DNA of 64,000 nucleotides from Taxillus chinensis. Lineage: Eukaryota; Streptophyta; Magnoliopsida; Santalales; Loranthaceae. Location: NCBI GenBank assembly GCA_023512835.1, contig CM042092.1, positions 44,286,258-44,350,257 of the forward strand. Direction: 5' to 3'. Made by a program: the position numbers and the translations under genes. The notes beneath the pieces are model-generated. The model was not told where the DNA came from. It saw nothing but the letters and a program-made list of their open reading frames with translations, and ran no database searches. Each line of letters opens with the position of its first letter. Position 1 is the first letter of the stretch. Shown here in pieces: positions 34,621 through 45,326 of this stretch.

Positions 34621-35591
34621 GAAAGCTGAGGTGGCCGTGAGAGAGTGGAAGCTGATGGAGCAGTTAGTGATGTTGAAGCTGCGGCTTTGTTGTTCGTGAT
34701 GGTGGGACGGTCCCGAGTCCTTTGGTGGTTGTGCCTGAGTTGTACCAGCGCGTCCGGGAGGGACAGGTTGGGTGACATTGAGTGTGAGGTTCTCCGTGCC
34801 CGTATTGAGGCCGGTGAGGTATCCGAGGACCTGGACGAGAGGGTCCGAGCATGAGTTGTCTTTTCAGGGGCGGTTAGTAGTGGCTTCTTCTCTCGGGGAT
34901 GAGGTGATGAGGGAGTTTCACCGGTCTAGAGTTGTTTGTGCATCCAGGGGGTACAAAGATGTACCATGCACTTCGGGGACATTTTTGGTGTCCTGGTATG
35001 AAACGCGATGTGGCTGCCTTTGTTTCGCGGTGCCTCACGTGTTAGCAGGTGAAGGCTGAGCATCAGCGGCTGGCGGGCATGTTACAGCCATTGCCCATAG
35101 CGGAGTGGAAGTGGGACCACATAGCGATGGATTTTGTGACGGGTCTTCCACCCACCATAGGGAGGAAAGATATGATTTGGGAGATTGTGGATCGACTCAC
35201 AAAGTCGGCCCATTTCCCTGTGTTCGCCAGTGGGACTCTATTGGGACCTTGAGTCATCTATACATGAACAAGATTGTGAGACTGCATGGAGTACCATCAT
35301 CGGTTGTCTCTGACCGGGATTCGAGGTTCACTTCCCGTTTTTGGGCAGGTTTGCAGGAGGCTATGGGGACCAAACTTCACTTGAGTACAGCCTTTCACCC
35401 TGAGACTGACGGCCAGACAGAGAGGACGAATTAGACTTTGGAGGACATGTTACGGACCTGTGTGTTATATTTTGGGGGTTCGTGGGCAACTCACCTTCCT
35501 TTGGTGGAGTTTGCCTACAACAACGGTTATCAGGGCATCCATTGGGATGGCTCCTTTTGAGGCGTTGTATGGGGGGCCGTGTTGATCACCT
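34621..35591 (+). pseudogene. pol: G3 integrase zinc finger and core
   Basis: After the linker (KGKAEVAVREWKLMEQL and a frame change near 34670), the zinc site reads in pieces around 34910-35050. The core has [17 protein letters not shown] with the first Asp, [28 protein letters not shown] with the second Asp, and [15 protein letters not shown] with the catalytic Glu. A stop follows at 35432-35434 where Gln is expected. MAPFEALYG can be read near 35550. About four frame changes and two stops. Ty3/gypsy type. Confidence 0.92.
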
Positions 35592-36179
35592 TTGTGTTGG
35601 ACCGAGGTAGGGGAGACAACTCTCTTGGGACCACAGTTGGTTCAAGAGGCTACCGAGAAGGTTAAGTTGATTCGTCAGCGGTTGTTATCAGCTCAGAGTC
35701 GGCAGAAATCTTATGCAGATCAGCGGCGGCGACCTTTGGAGTTTTCTGTGGGCGATCATGTGTTTCTCCGTGTCTCTCCACGACGTGGACATTGGCGCTT
35801 TGGGAGAGGTTCCAAACTCTCTCCCCGGTTCATTGGTCCATTTGAGGTTATAGCTCGTGTAGGGCCTGTAGCTTACCGATTAGCATTGCCACCGCGATTG
35901 AGTCGGGTGCACAATGTGTTCCACGTGTCCCAGTTGAGGAAGTATCATCCTGACCCCACTCATGTGATCGATTGGGGGACATTGGACATTGAGGATGACA
36001 TGTCCGTTGTTGAGGCCCCTATCCGTATCCTCGATCGGCGGGAGAAGCTTTTGCGTGGTCGTGCTATTCCTTTGGTTCACGTGCTGTGGCAGCACCGTGG
36101 CATTGAGGAGGCGACATGGGAACGTGAGTCCGTGATGCGTGAGCAGCACCCAGAGTTGTTCGAGGACGAACAATCTTAA
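35592..36179 (+). pseudogene. pol: G3 integrase C-terminal module and chromodomain
   Basis: 195 open residues, the best preserved end of a chromovirus Pol in the window. First comes the integrase tail with [59 protein letters not shown] (GPY/F module) and HNVFHVSQLRKYHPDP. The chromodomain follows: [37 protein letters not shown] and HPELFEDEQS, ending at TAA. The aromatic and acidic residues around LWQH and EEATWE are those of plant chromodomains. It ends about 230 bases before the polypurine tract. Confidence 0.94.
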
Positions 36180-36426
36180 GGGGGGGAGGTGGATGTAGTG
36201 ATCTGGTTTCTTGTGGTTCATGCTTTGGTGTATTTGTATTTCTACTTGTAAATTGGTATTTTTATTGAGATGTGTTTTGAGATTGCAAAATGTGTTTGAG
36301 ATGTCTTGTTATGTTGTGTGATCCATCCGGGCGTTGTGGCTCGCTGTCTTGCAAATGGGCCGTATGTGTTTGTTTTCCTTGCATGTTGTTTCTTTTCGAG
36401 GACGAAAAGTCTTAAGGGGGAGAGGA
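36180..36426 (+). other. G3 3' untranslated region and polypurine tract
   Basis: A first TTAAGGGGGGGAGGTGGATG directly follows the stop codon (about 36176-36195). A second, TTAAGGGGGAGAGGA at 36412-36426, precedes the LTR. Both are preceded by TCGAGGACGAA (about 36159 and 36395), so the end of the internal region looks duplicated, with about 236 bp between copies. Confidence 0.8.
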
Positions 36427-38049
36427 TGTAATGACCCGTGTTTTGCGGCATGTAAGAAGTTAACCACAGATGCCTTGTGAGTGGAAATTGTTGGGTTTTA
36501 GGGAGTTTCCTTCCCACACACTTTAGCTACACCTTGAATGTTGATGCACAAGTTTGAGGTAAGAGATGAGCCCAAGAGGGGATTTTTTGGGAGGTGCACA
36601 TGACAAGTGATAACGTGCATTTATGCCCTAGGAAGATGCTATTTGCATATACAGGCGCTTTTAAGTCGTTTTTGTCAGCTTTTGGAGATTTATTGTGACC
36701 AAGTAGATGGCCTCAAATTAATTGGCGTGCAGAACTGAAGTTTCTCAGAATGATGTCCGCTACCTTCCACAGAAGTTTCAGAGCCAACGGCCTTGAACGC
36801 CAATTGGACCAATTGGCGTGCAAGCATATTACTGCGTACTAGCCTTCTACATGATGCAAGGAAGCTTGGGGTAGAATTTCAGGGTATTTGGACCTGCACG
36901 CCAATTGGGGATATGGCGTGCATTATGGCGTGCAGCAATATTTTTGTACCGTCACCTTGGTTTTGTTATTCTAATCATTTTTTCCCAAAGGACCATGCTG
37001 GAATTGTGGATATTTTGTCGTGTGTGGATGCGGAAAGGTCGCAACTTGTGTGATCAAAACTACGTCGTTTTGATGCTGGATTCATTTAATCAAAACTACG
37101 TCGTTTTGATGTTGGTGTGCCTATATAAGAGGTGAAGGACTCTTAGGTTTAGGGTTCTTCTTTTTGGCTAGCCTTTGCAGCCGTCGCAGAGAGAGAGAGA
37201 GCTAGAGAGAGGGAAAGAAGGAGAGCTGCTTGTTCTTTGCCAGGAGCGTCTTGCGTGGGGAGGACAACGTCTAGCGTGGTAGCAAGAGCAGGAGGACGTT
37301 TTCAAGGTAGGGGTTCTGTCTTCTTGTACCTGATCCAGGGTTAGGCCCTGTGGTGAATGAACCGTTGGATATCGTCCTTGTTATCATACTATTTATATGT
37401 AAATTCATATAGGTGTGATCTCCTATATGAATGTTGGCCTTTAATGGCGTTTTGGTGTGATTCTGACATTAAGTAGGCAGTGCATGTTAAATGTTCGATA
37501 AAATGCATGTGTGAATCTGTTTGTGTGACAATGCCCAGTATGTGCTTGATCATATGCCAGTAAGGCTAGAATTGTGAGTTGGTAAAGGTGTGCATGCCAA
37601 GTGTTTGTTTTTATGCCTGAATGGCTGGGTTTGTTTTCATCTACTGCACTTGTACACACGGCATGTAGATGCTAGGAGCATGGGATGGGTTGGGGAGACA
37701 TGATCCCTACTGAGCTGTGGTTGCTCACCCCTCCTACTGTGTTTGTTTTCTTCACAGGGACCTACAGGCGTTAGGTGGGAACACCAAGGTGGAAGACTTT
37801 CTGCCTTGTGGCTTTACTCCTTTCGTTATTTGAGTGTTTTGTCAAATGTTATGTTGAGACTATTGTAACTCCAATTGGAGATGATGTAATGGATTTTGGA
37901 ACTTAATAAAGATAAGTGGTTTGCCTTTTTGCTATTTATTGTGGATTCTTATGAATGCATTGGATTTTGTACATCTATCCCTTGCCCACCGGGTGGGTAA
38001 AGGGAAGTCACGAACCGGTTTCCTCGAGTTGGAAATCCGGGGCGTGACA
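36427..38049 (+). repeat. G3 3' LTR
   Basis: 1623 bp, TGTAATGACCCG to GGGGCGTGACA. Only one copy of this LTR is present. It has a 10-bp inverted repeat CGCCAATTGG (36798-36807) / CCAATTGGCG (36809-36818), twin palindromes with ACGT cores at about 37050-37112, and a TATATAAGAGG TATA box at about 37123. An AG repeat (37190-37215) corresponds to the CT repeat of the minus-strand LTRs. Confidence 0.92.
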
Positions 38050-38436
38050 GTTATAGTGTAGTTTAACTGCATTTCGAGATGAAGTTGCACTCCTATGAGG
38101 AGCTATCTACAATAGAATCCACAAGTACAGCCAAGGGAACAAAGGAAATAGCCTTCAAGGCTATGAAAAATTTAAAAATTAAGAAAGAAGTTGAGTCCTT
38201 AGAAGACCAAGAGGACATTGACTGCAAAGATGGTGAAGATAAAGTGCTAGCTTACTTCACCAGAAAATTCAGAAGAGGTGGAGCAGGAAAGCAAACTATA
38301 GAAAAAGGGAAAGGAGGACTTTCCCTTAGATGCTATAAATGTCAAAAGCGGGGCACTTTACATCTCAGTGCAAAGTGAAAGCTGATGACTCGGATGATAA
38401 TGCCTCACATGTGGAGGACACTAAATGGAAGAAGAT
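38050..38436 (+). pseudogene. gag: Copia gag fragment of another family
   Basis: The frame 38079-38378 reads HSYEELSTIESTSTAKGTKEI, an acidic/basic stretch VLAYFTRKFRRGG, and CYKCQKRGTLHL. A one-base shift beyond would give the rest of a CX2CX4HX4C knuckle, followed by CKVKADDSDDNA-like sequence to 38436. It differs from the SIRE-type Gag of C1-C4 and looks like the C-terminal part of a different copia Gag. It is cut on the left by the G3 LTR and on the right by the C3 LTR. Confidence 0.72.
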
Positions 38437-39944
38437 TGTTAGATCGAACCCAAAATTTGGATGATGCAGATAAAACCCTATGTAATATGGCTTGAGATCT
38501 TTCAATGTAAATTATAACATGTTGTAGAACACAAACGTTAATATGGATCTTCACTCATGAGTATAAAGTTAAGGATAAGATACATAATCCTGATTCGAAC
38601 CAACGTGAGTGTCATCAATCAACTTGGTAAATAACCAAGTCATTATAACATATAAAGTAACGATTATTAGAGTGGACTAAGCACTTACAGATATGTACTA
38701 AAGAATCCAGGTCTTACACTCAAACGGACTAAGAATCCTAGTCTACAACTCATGCGGAGTAAGAGAGAAATATGTGTAATAAAGAGCTAAGTCTTCCACT
38801 CATGCGGACTATGGACAAGAAGATGTGGAGTAAGGAATTTGAATCTTTCATTCACTTGGAGTAAGGAAGGACTTGTGCGGAATAAGGACCCAAGTCTTTT
38901 GTTCACACTGAATAAGGAAAAGAGAAGCAGAGTAAGGAATCCGAACCTCATACTCGCACGGAGTAAGGAAGTGCTGGCATGGAGTAAGCCATCCGAATCA
39001 TTCATTCACATGGAGTATGGAAGCGCTGACACGGAATAAGAATTCAAGTATCAAATTGACACAGAGTAAGGATCCGAGCTTCATTAACACGAAGTAAGAA
39101 ACCTTACAACGGATTAAGACGACACTGCTCCAATTAATCATCTCCGCATTCAAAGTCATTAGCTCGTTGTGTCCCGATATAAGAAAGATCCATTGAACAT
39201 GTATCATCTTACACGTGGATCACTCGGAGGCGTTGACAAAGCTATTAATGCACTTGGATTCATGTGAAGCAATTCAATACGCTTATACTTCCAACATCTT
39301 GAGCTCCACATCTGCAATAGTTATAGAAGATGTATTTTCCAGAAGTCTTCAATGCTACATATTGCGTGGAAAATCCTGTTCCAAGAATGTTTCCTAGGGA
39401 TGTCTATATATACACTAAGTCTTGTATATTTTCATGTGTGGGTACATGTGAAAGAGCTTAGAGAATTTGATTTTGGCTAGTGCGTGTGTCATTATAAAAT
39501 AGAGTGCTATTGTAAACAGAAAAGAGATACTCTTTTAGAAGATCCAAAAGCTTGTAATCAGCTTTAATCTGCTACAATTTGTTGTAATTATCTTGTGATA
39601 ACAATACAAATTACTTCCACTATCTGGTTGTCTTCCGCATTGATCTTATATTTAACAAGATTAAGTGTTATGCCAAAAAGAGTGAGAAGAGTTTTAGAGA
39701 GCCTATTCACCCCCCCCCCCCCCCTCTAGTCTTCTCAGGACCAACAAGTGGTATCAATTTGTTACAATTTGCTACAATTTGTTGTAATTATCTTGTGATA
39801 ACAATACAAATTACTTCCACTATCTGGTTGTCTTCCGCATTGATCTTATATTTAACAAGATTAAGTGTTATGCCAAAAAGAGTGAGAAGAGTTTTAGAGA
39901 GCCTATTCACCCCCCCCCCCCCTCTAGTCTTCTCAGGACCAACA
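38437..39944 (+). repeat. C3 5' LTR with internal 200-bp tandem duplication
   Basis: Starts TGTTAGATCGAACCC and ends GGACCAACA at 39944. It carries a sparse CGGAGTAAGGA array (about 38690-39110), a TATATATACAC TATA box at about 39404, and the ACCCCC..CTCTAG end typical of the family. Without the duplication it would be about 1310 bp, like the other LTRs. It is the most diverged copia LTR in the window. Confidence 0.9.
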
Positions 39945-39955
39945 AGTGGTATCAA
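39571..39955 (+). repeat. Tandem duplication of the LTR 3' end
   Basis: 39571-39757 is repeated at 39771-39955, near-perfectly and with a 200-base offset. The copies differ in the C homopolymer, which has 15 and 13 C. The unit includes the LTR end and the first bases of the primer site, so GGACCAACAAGTGGTATCAA occurs twice. Only the second copy continues into the rest of the iMet complement (39947-39958). Confidence 0.93.
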
Positions 39956-40009
39956 AGCAAGTTGTACCTGCTCAAAACTAGAGATCCCCTTCTCTCTCTC
40001 AATACTCAA

Positions 40010-40684
40010 ATGAGCGAACAAAGCAGCATGCTGTTCAACGCTCACATCAACTCCGGCAGTCCTTAAGAGCCCATCCCTAATTGCAGCAGTAGTGAAAACG
40101 TTAATCCGAGCACAAGTGCTCAAACCACTGCTGCTCCTCAACAATGGAGTTCTGGATTGACTCTTACCAAGTTGCCAAAATTCACACTTGAGCTATTCTC
40201 CCAGTGGAAAGCTCGCATGCCCATGTTCATGATGTGCCACGATCATCTCATGTGGCCCTGTCTTCATCAAAAGAACCCTATTCCGATGACAATCAGAGGC
40301 AATGGAGTGAGAAGGCCAAAGATAGACGCAAAACTCACAAATAAGGAAAGAGCCTGGCAGTACGCAAATGAAAAGGCTCTAGCCTATGTTACGTCGTCGT
40401 TGAATTCCAAAGCTTTCACAGACATCCAAGGCTGCATAATAGTGAAAGCTGTTTGGGATAAACTGACAATCCTCTATGAGGGAAGTTAGTCCCAAATGTA
40501 GAACGTTACTTGGGCTCTCAGATAGTACTTTGAGAGCTTTACACACAAACTTGGCGAATCCCTTGAGATTTTATATCAGAGATTTGGCAAGCTCATTCTT
40601 GAATAGAAAACTATCAACGAGCATTACTCGGAGTTTTAGATAAATGACAAGTTCTTTCGTTCCTTGCCGGATCGCTATGATCGG
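40010..40684 (+). pseudogene. gag: C3 gag, N-terminal part
   Basis: Starts MSEQSSMLFNAHINSGS (40010), with a stop soon after at about 40066. It continues LTLTKLPKFTLELFSQWKARM, DHLMWPCLHQKNPIPMTI, LAYVTSSLNSKAFTDIQG and VWDKLTILYEGS, ending at a TAG at 40487-40489. Downstream pieces ESFTHKLGESLEILYQRFGKL and NDKFFRSLPDRY reach 40684. It is homologous to the first 230 residues of the C2 and C2i Gag and contains no knuckle. Stops replacing Gln are common. Confidence 0.88.
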
Positions 40685-41394
40685 CAATTTGCAATTGTAC
40701 AAATCATGACAAGTAATAAAGTGGATTTTTAAGTCCAAATATCGTACCCAAGGGAAGGATGAAGAAATTGGAAATTTTAACCAGCTTGAATTTAAAACAG
40801 GTTGAATTCAAAATCGTACCAGATTTTGATTGAAAATAATGTAAAAACAGAACTGAATTTAAAACAGGTTGATTGAATGGTTGTGAGAAATGGAAATGAG
40901 CTTGTTCAAGTAGAGATAGGTTCAATTGATAATGGCGATTGGAGTTAAGATTTCATTTAATGTATTTTTCTCAAGAATATGCCTTAGTTCAATCTAATTC
41001 TTTCGTTGTGGCGATATTTAATACCCAACCTCTAATGCATGAATTAGCCTTTTCAAGTGCTATAATTCGTGTGTACACCCTAGCATGGGCGACGGGTGAC
41101 CCTTTAAAATTTGAGTTGTTTAGTCTAGAGCTAGCACCACACCCACTCTTAACTTGGTATCCTAGGTTTTACATTGGCTTTCACAAATTATGCAATCCCT
41201 AGTTTGATTATCTTGCAATTTTTAGTAATTATGCTTCATTTTTCAATCCTTCACATAAGTACCTAATATGATAAAATGAAGTGATCAAATCCATTTTATA
41301 TTTTAACACAAGATAGTCAATAAACATTCACAAGGTGAAAAAGATTAAACTAAAATATTACAAATTAATTTATTACATCAAACTTTATCCTAAC
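40685..41394. other. Unidentified AT-rich DNA between C3 and C2
   Basis: No gene is supported; the ORFs here have no recognisable domain. It starts sharply at the C3 gag break and ends at the C2 LTR. An internal repeat GAATTTAAAACAGGTTGA occurs at about 40789-40806 and 40855-40872. AAGTCCAAATATCGTACCCAA near 40731 resembles the start of some plant non-coding LTR-like repeats (weak recollection). Confidence 0.4.
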
Positions 41395-42773
41395 TGTTGG
41401 ATCAAACCCAGAATTTGGATGATGCGGATGAAACCTTATGTAATTTGAGTTGAGATGTTTTATGCTTACCCTAAGTTATTGCAGAAGATAAAACCCTAAA
41501 TGAGATTGACACTCAAAGAGCAAAGCAAAGGATAGGATACATAATCCTAATCCGGATCATCGTGAGTGTCGTCAAAATCACTTGATACATAACCAAGTCT
41601 TCATACGGAGTAAGGACCCGTGCGGACTAAGAAAGTTGATAAAATGACTAAGGAATTCGAGTTCATCTCTCAATTAAACTAAGTCAAAAGTTACGGAATG
41701 AAGATTACGAGTCTACATCTCACACGGAGTAAGAAAGATTTATTGTGGAGAAAGAATCTAAGTTTTCCACTCTGACGGACTAAGGAAAAGTAGATACAGA
41801 CCAAGGAGCCTGAGTCTCTCATTCAAGCGGAGTAAGGAAGACTTATGTGGACTAAGGACATGCAGATGCGGACTAAGGAATTCGGACCTACACTCAAGCG
41901 GAGTAAGGACTTCCTGATACGGAGTAAGGAGTCCGTCACTTATTCCTGATACGGAGTAAGGAACTCACTCGGAGTAAGGAAGCGCTGATGTGGAGTATGC
42001 ACTCCGAGCCTCTTGTTCATACGGAGTAAGAAAGTGTTACCACGAAATAAGGATTCAAGTACTAAACTCACATGGAGTAAGTAGACACTAACATGGATTA
42101 AGAATTTGACACGAAGTAAGGAACCTTATCACAAGCAAAGAAGATGCTGCTTCATTCTATTTAAGCCGCATTCAAGACATCAACTCGTTGCGTCCTGATG
42201 AAAGACAAACTCGTTGAAGATCTAAATTGTCTTACATGTGGAACACACAAAGATGTGGACAAAGCTTTAATTGCAATTGGAATCAAGCGATGAAATTCAA
42301 TACACTTATGATTCCAATATTTCGAGCTCCCCATCCGCAGTAGTTAAAGCAGAAGCAGTTTCTGAGAAAACCTTCAATGCTACACATTGCTCGAAAAATG
42401 CAGTTCCAAGATTGTCTCCAGGGATTGTCTATAAATACTAAACCTTGTATGTTTTTATATATGTGCACGCGTACAAGTGTATTAACTGAGAGATAGAGTT
42501 TATGTGCGTGTACATGTACAAGAGCTAGAGGATATTAATTAGCAAGTGTGTGTGTGACTGTAAAAAAAAAAAAGGAGTGTTCTTGTAATCAGCTGGAAAC
42601 GCTATTCATTTTGTTGTAATTATCAACAGATAATAAAACAAAATACTTCCACTAATCTAGTTATCTTCCGCATTTGATTATATCATTTTAATCAGATTGA
42701 GTGTGGTGCCATCGAGTTCGAAGAAAATTTAAAAGAGCCTACTCACCCCCCTCTAAGCTCTCTGGGACCAACA
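41395..42773 (+). repeat. C2 5' LTR
   Basis: 1379 bp, TGTTGGATCAAACCC to GGACCAACA. It has a CGGAGTAAGGA array at 41600-42120, a TATAAATACT TATA box at about 42429, and the family end CACCCCCCTCTAAGC. Clearly diverged from the C2i LTRs, so C2 is a different, older lineage of the family. Confidence 0.95.
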
Positions 42774-42775
42774 AG

Positions 42776-42787
42776 TGGTATCAGAGC
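42776..42787 (+). other. C2 primer-binding site (iMet tRNA)
   Basis: TGGTATCAGAGC two bases after the LTR, a perfect complement to the plant initiator tRNA 3' end. Confidence 0.95.
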
Positions 42788-42835
42788 AAGTTCTACCTGC
42801 TCAACGTAGAGATCCTTACTATTTCCAACTCAACA

Positions 42836-45127
42836 ATGGCCGAAGAAAACAGCATGCTGTTCAACACTTGCCTTAACTCCGGAGGTGCTCAAGAGCCACT
42901 TCCCAATCGAAGCAGCAGTGAAAATATTGATCCACCTCAACCTGCTGTTGCCGTTGCTCCTCAACCACGGAGTTCTGTATACACTCTGAGTATACCGCCA
43001 AAGTTCACACCAGAGCTTTTCTCCCAGTGGAAAGCTCGCATGAAGATGTTTATGACATGTCATGATCATGTCATGTGGCCATGTCTGCATCAGGAGCTTC
43101 CCATTTTGATGACCATCGAAGAACATGGACTGAGACGACCAAAAACTGACGCTGAACTTACCAATGAGGAAAGAGCCTGGCAGTATGCCAGTGAAAAGGC
43201 TCTTGCTTATGTGACATCATCTTTGGACTCTGAAGCTTTCACAGACGTCTAGGGCTGCACAACATCGAAAGCTGTTCGGGACAAGCTGACCATTCTCTAT
43301 GAAGGTAGTCAGTCCCAAATACAGAACGATATCTGTGCTCTCAGATAGAATTTTGAGAGCTTCAATCGCAAACCTGGTGAATCCTTGGAGAGTATCTATC
43401 GGAGATTCGGCAAGCTCATTCTGGAATTGAAAACTGTCAATGAGCATTACACACAATCTCAAATCAATGAAAAGTTCTTTCATTCCTTGCCGGATCGCTA
43501 CTACTCAAAGCAGCTCCAGATGCAATCCAAAGACAACTGGCAGTATGTTCCCCTCAAAGAATTATATGGAGAGCTATGGACTCACGAAGTCAGATTTAAA
43601 TACACTGAACAAGATGAGAAAATAGCTCGGAAAGAAAATGGGTAGCTTTCAAAGCTACGGAAAATCCAAGCATGCTGTATGAGGATGATATGGAAGAGTA
43701 AGGAGACTTTGACTCGGACATGAAAGAAGAAATTGCTCTTCTGGTTAAATCCTTCACACGTTTTTTGAGGAAAAGTATAAAAGGATTCAGAAGAGGCTCT
43801 TCCTCATCCTCAAGAAGAAAGGAGCAATCGGAGTCAACTTCCCAATACTGCTTCAACTGTGGGAAACCTGGTCACTGGGCCAAGGATTGTAGATCCAAAT
43901 CTAAGACGGCCGACAAGGATGACAAGGTTAAACCCTGACGCTCTACTTTAGACAACAGTAAGAACAAGAAGAAGGCATTCATCACTAAATACAAGAGTGG
44001 CTCGGAAGAAGAAGAAGAATCTTCGGATGATGAGCGAACAGAAAAGGCAAATGTCTGCCTCATGGCAAATACTGAGGTACCTTCTATCTCTGAGCTCATG
44101 AGTAAATTAGAATCTCTCACTACAGAACGTGATCATGAAAAGAATGAGAGATTTATTATTACTCAAATATACCAAGATATGAGTGGTCAAGCTAAACGCC
44201 TTGAATTTACTATTTTAAAACTGAAAAAAGACATAGTTGACTACAGAAGCAAGGAGGCTTGGCATCGCGACCTTAGAGCTGAAAATTATTTGCACAATAC
44301 TAACCTCACAAGTCTAAATGTAAATCTTAAAAGACTCGACAATGAACTTCAAAAGGAAATAAATCGTAAATGGCTAAAATCCAGGGAAATAGCCCCTACG
44401 TTTAGAACTGATCCTGACGACATCCGAGTCAAACCTGGCCTAGGCACCGAATCATCATCTTCCACACAAGCTATTGAGTGGCCTACAGATTTCAATCCCA
44501 AACTAACCAACCTGTATCCTGTTAGTACATCTAAACCATTGGATGGTTTTGTTTCGTGTGGACTATAGTTTATGATTGTGGAAGAGCGGCCGCTTCGCTA
44601 ATCCCGAAGTAGTAGCACCCATACCAAACGATGAAAGGAAGGCTACTACAGTTATAGCCGAAATTGTAGCACCCAGAAAGAAAGGAAAGGCTAAGGATGA
44701 TGCCACTAGGGCCAAGAGCGCGTCACCCGTTCGCAGAGGATTAGGCCATAGGGAACAGACTAGGAAAACTGTTAAACCTAAGAAACCAGTATCCCCTATT
44801 GTATCTCCACATCATAGTGTTTGCTCAATCTATAGAGAAATAGGTCATTATCATTATGATTGTTGGAGTTTATCTGATGATTGGTTATGTAAACAAAGTT
44901 TGATTAATAAAGATCAGTTCATCAAAAAGAGTTCATCTGGCACACTTAAATCTAAACATGAAAGAAGTAACTCACCCAAGAATACCCAAATTAAAGTGCC
45001 AACTAATACGGAAAAAGTTAAGTCAACTTGGAAAGTCAAAGTTCTTAACAAAGTTAAATCCGGAATAGTTGACACTTCTACTGCTTCTCCTAACCGCCCG
45101 AAACAAGTTTCGGCACCAAAAGTGTAA
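42836..45127 (+). pseudogene. gag: C2 gag
   Basis: Starts MAEENSMLFNTCLNSGG at 42836. Fragments follow in order: FTPELFSQWKARMKMFM and DHVMWPCLHQELPI (to a TAG at 43250-43252, CAG in C2i), SIYRRFGKLILELKTVNEHY, and DRYYSKQLQMQSKDNW (43385-43645). Then comes an acidic part and the knuckle CFNCGKPGHWAKDC (43849-43890). ENTEVPSI-type sequence and a Lys/Glu-rich coil run to 44568. A basic tail (44576-45127) ends SAPKV and TAA. At least two stops and three frameshifts. Full length would be near 760 residues, long for copia and usual for SIRE-type. Confidence 0.92.
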
Positions 45128-45326
45128 TCTATTGTCTTCCAGGAGCATCTCTGGAATTCACTCACAGACCACTTGAAGTCAAAGATCAATCAAAGCAAGT
45201 GGATACTCGATAGCGGATGCTCCGGACATATGACGGGTGAAAAGTCTCTGCTCGTATAAATTACTGACAAACGAGGACTATCCGTATCATATAGCGACAA
45301 TAGTAAAGGTAAAACTGTGGGGTATG
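45128..45326 (+). pseudogene. pol: C2 protease, upstream of the C2i insertion
   Basis: In frame with gag beyond its TAA, it reads FQEHLWNS, NQSKWILDSGCSGHMTGE (aspartic-protease active site) and SLLV, then a TAA at 45257-45259. It continues VSYSDNSKGKTVGY to the C2i junction. The next residues, TLTNGCVSITKVAL, are found at 58405 after C2i. Confidence 0.9.
45322..45326. repeat. Target-site duplication of C2i (GTATG)
   Basis: GTATG at 45322-45326 before TGTTGG and at 58400-58404 after ACCATCA. It proves that C2i inserted as a unit and that 58405 onward belongs to C2. Confidence 0.96.

Larger units (their letters stand above)
33671..38049 (+). mobile_element. G3: 3' half of a Tekay/Del-type chromovirus
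   Basis: Plus-strand order is RT (starting inside the domain), RNase H, integrase, chromodomain, polypurine tract, LTR. Everything upstream of the RT middle is missing at the G2 junction. Its proteins are close to G1. Most lesions are in-frame stops that are single transitions from CAG or TGG, unlike the indels of G1. It ends TGACA at 38049, next to a copia gag scrap. Confidence 0.93.
38437..40684 (+). mobile_element. C3: truncated SIRE-type copia element (5' LTR and gag only)
   Basis: It has a 5' LTR with a duplicated end, an iMet primer site and the first two-thirds of gag in the orientation of C2. Gag stops being recognisable at about 40684, in the middle of DRYYSKQLQ, where unrelated AT-rich DNA begins. 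No 3' LTR is present. AAGAT (38432-38436) would be the left target duplication; the partner is lost. Confidence 0.88.
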
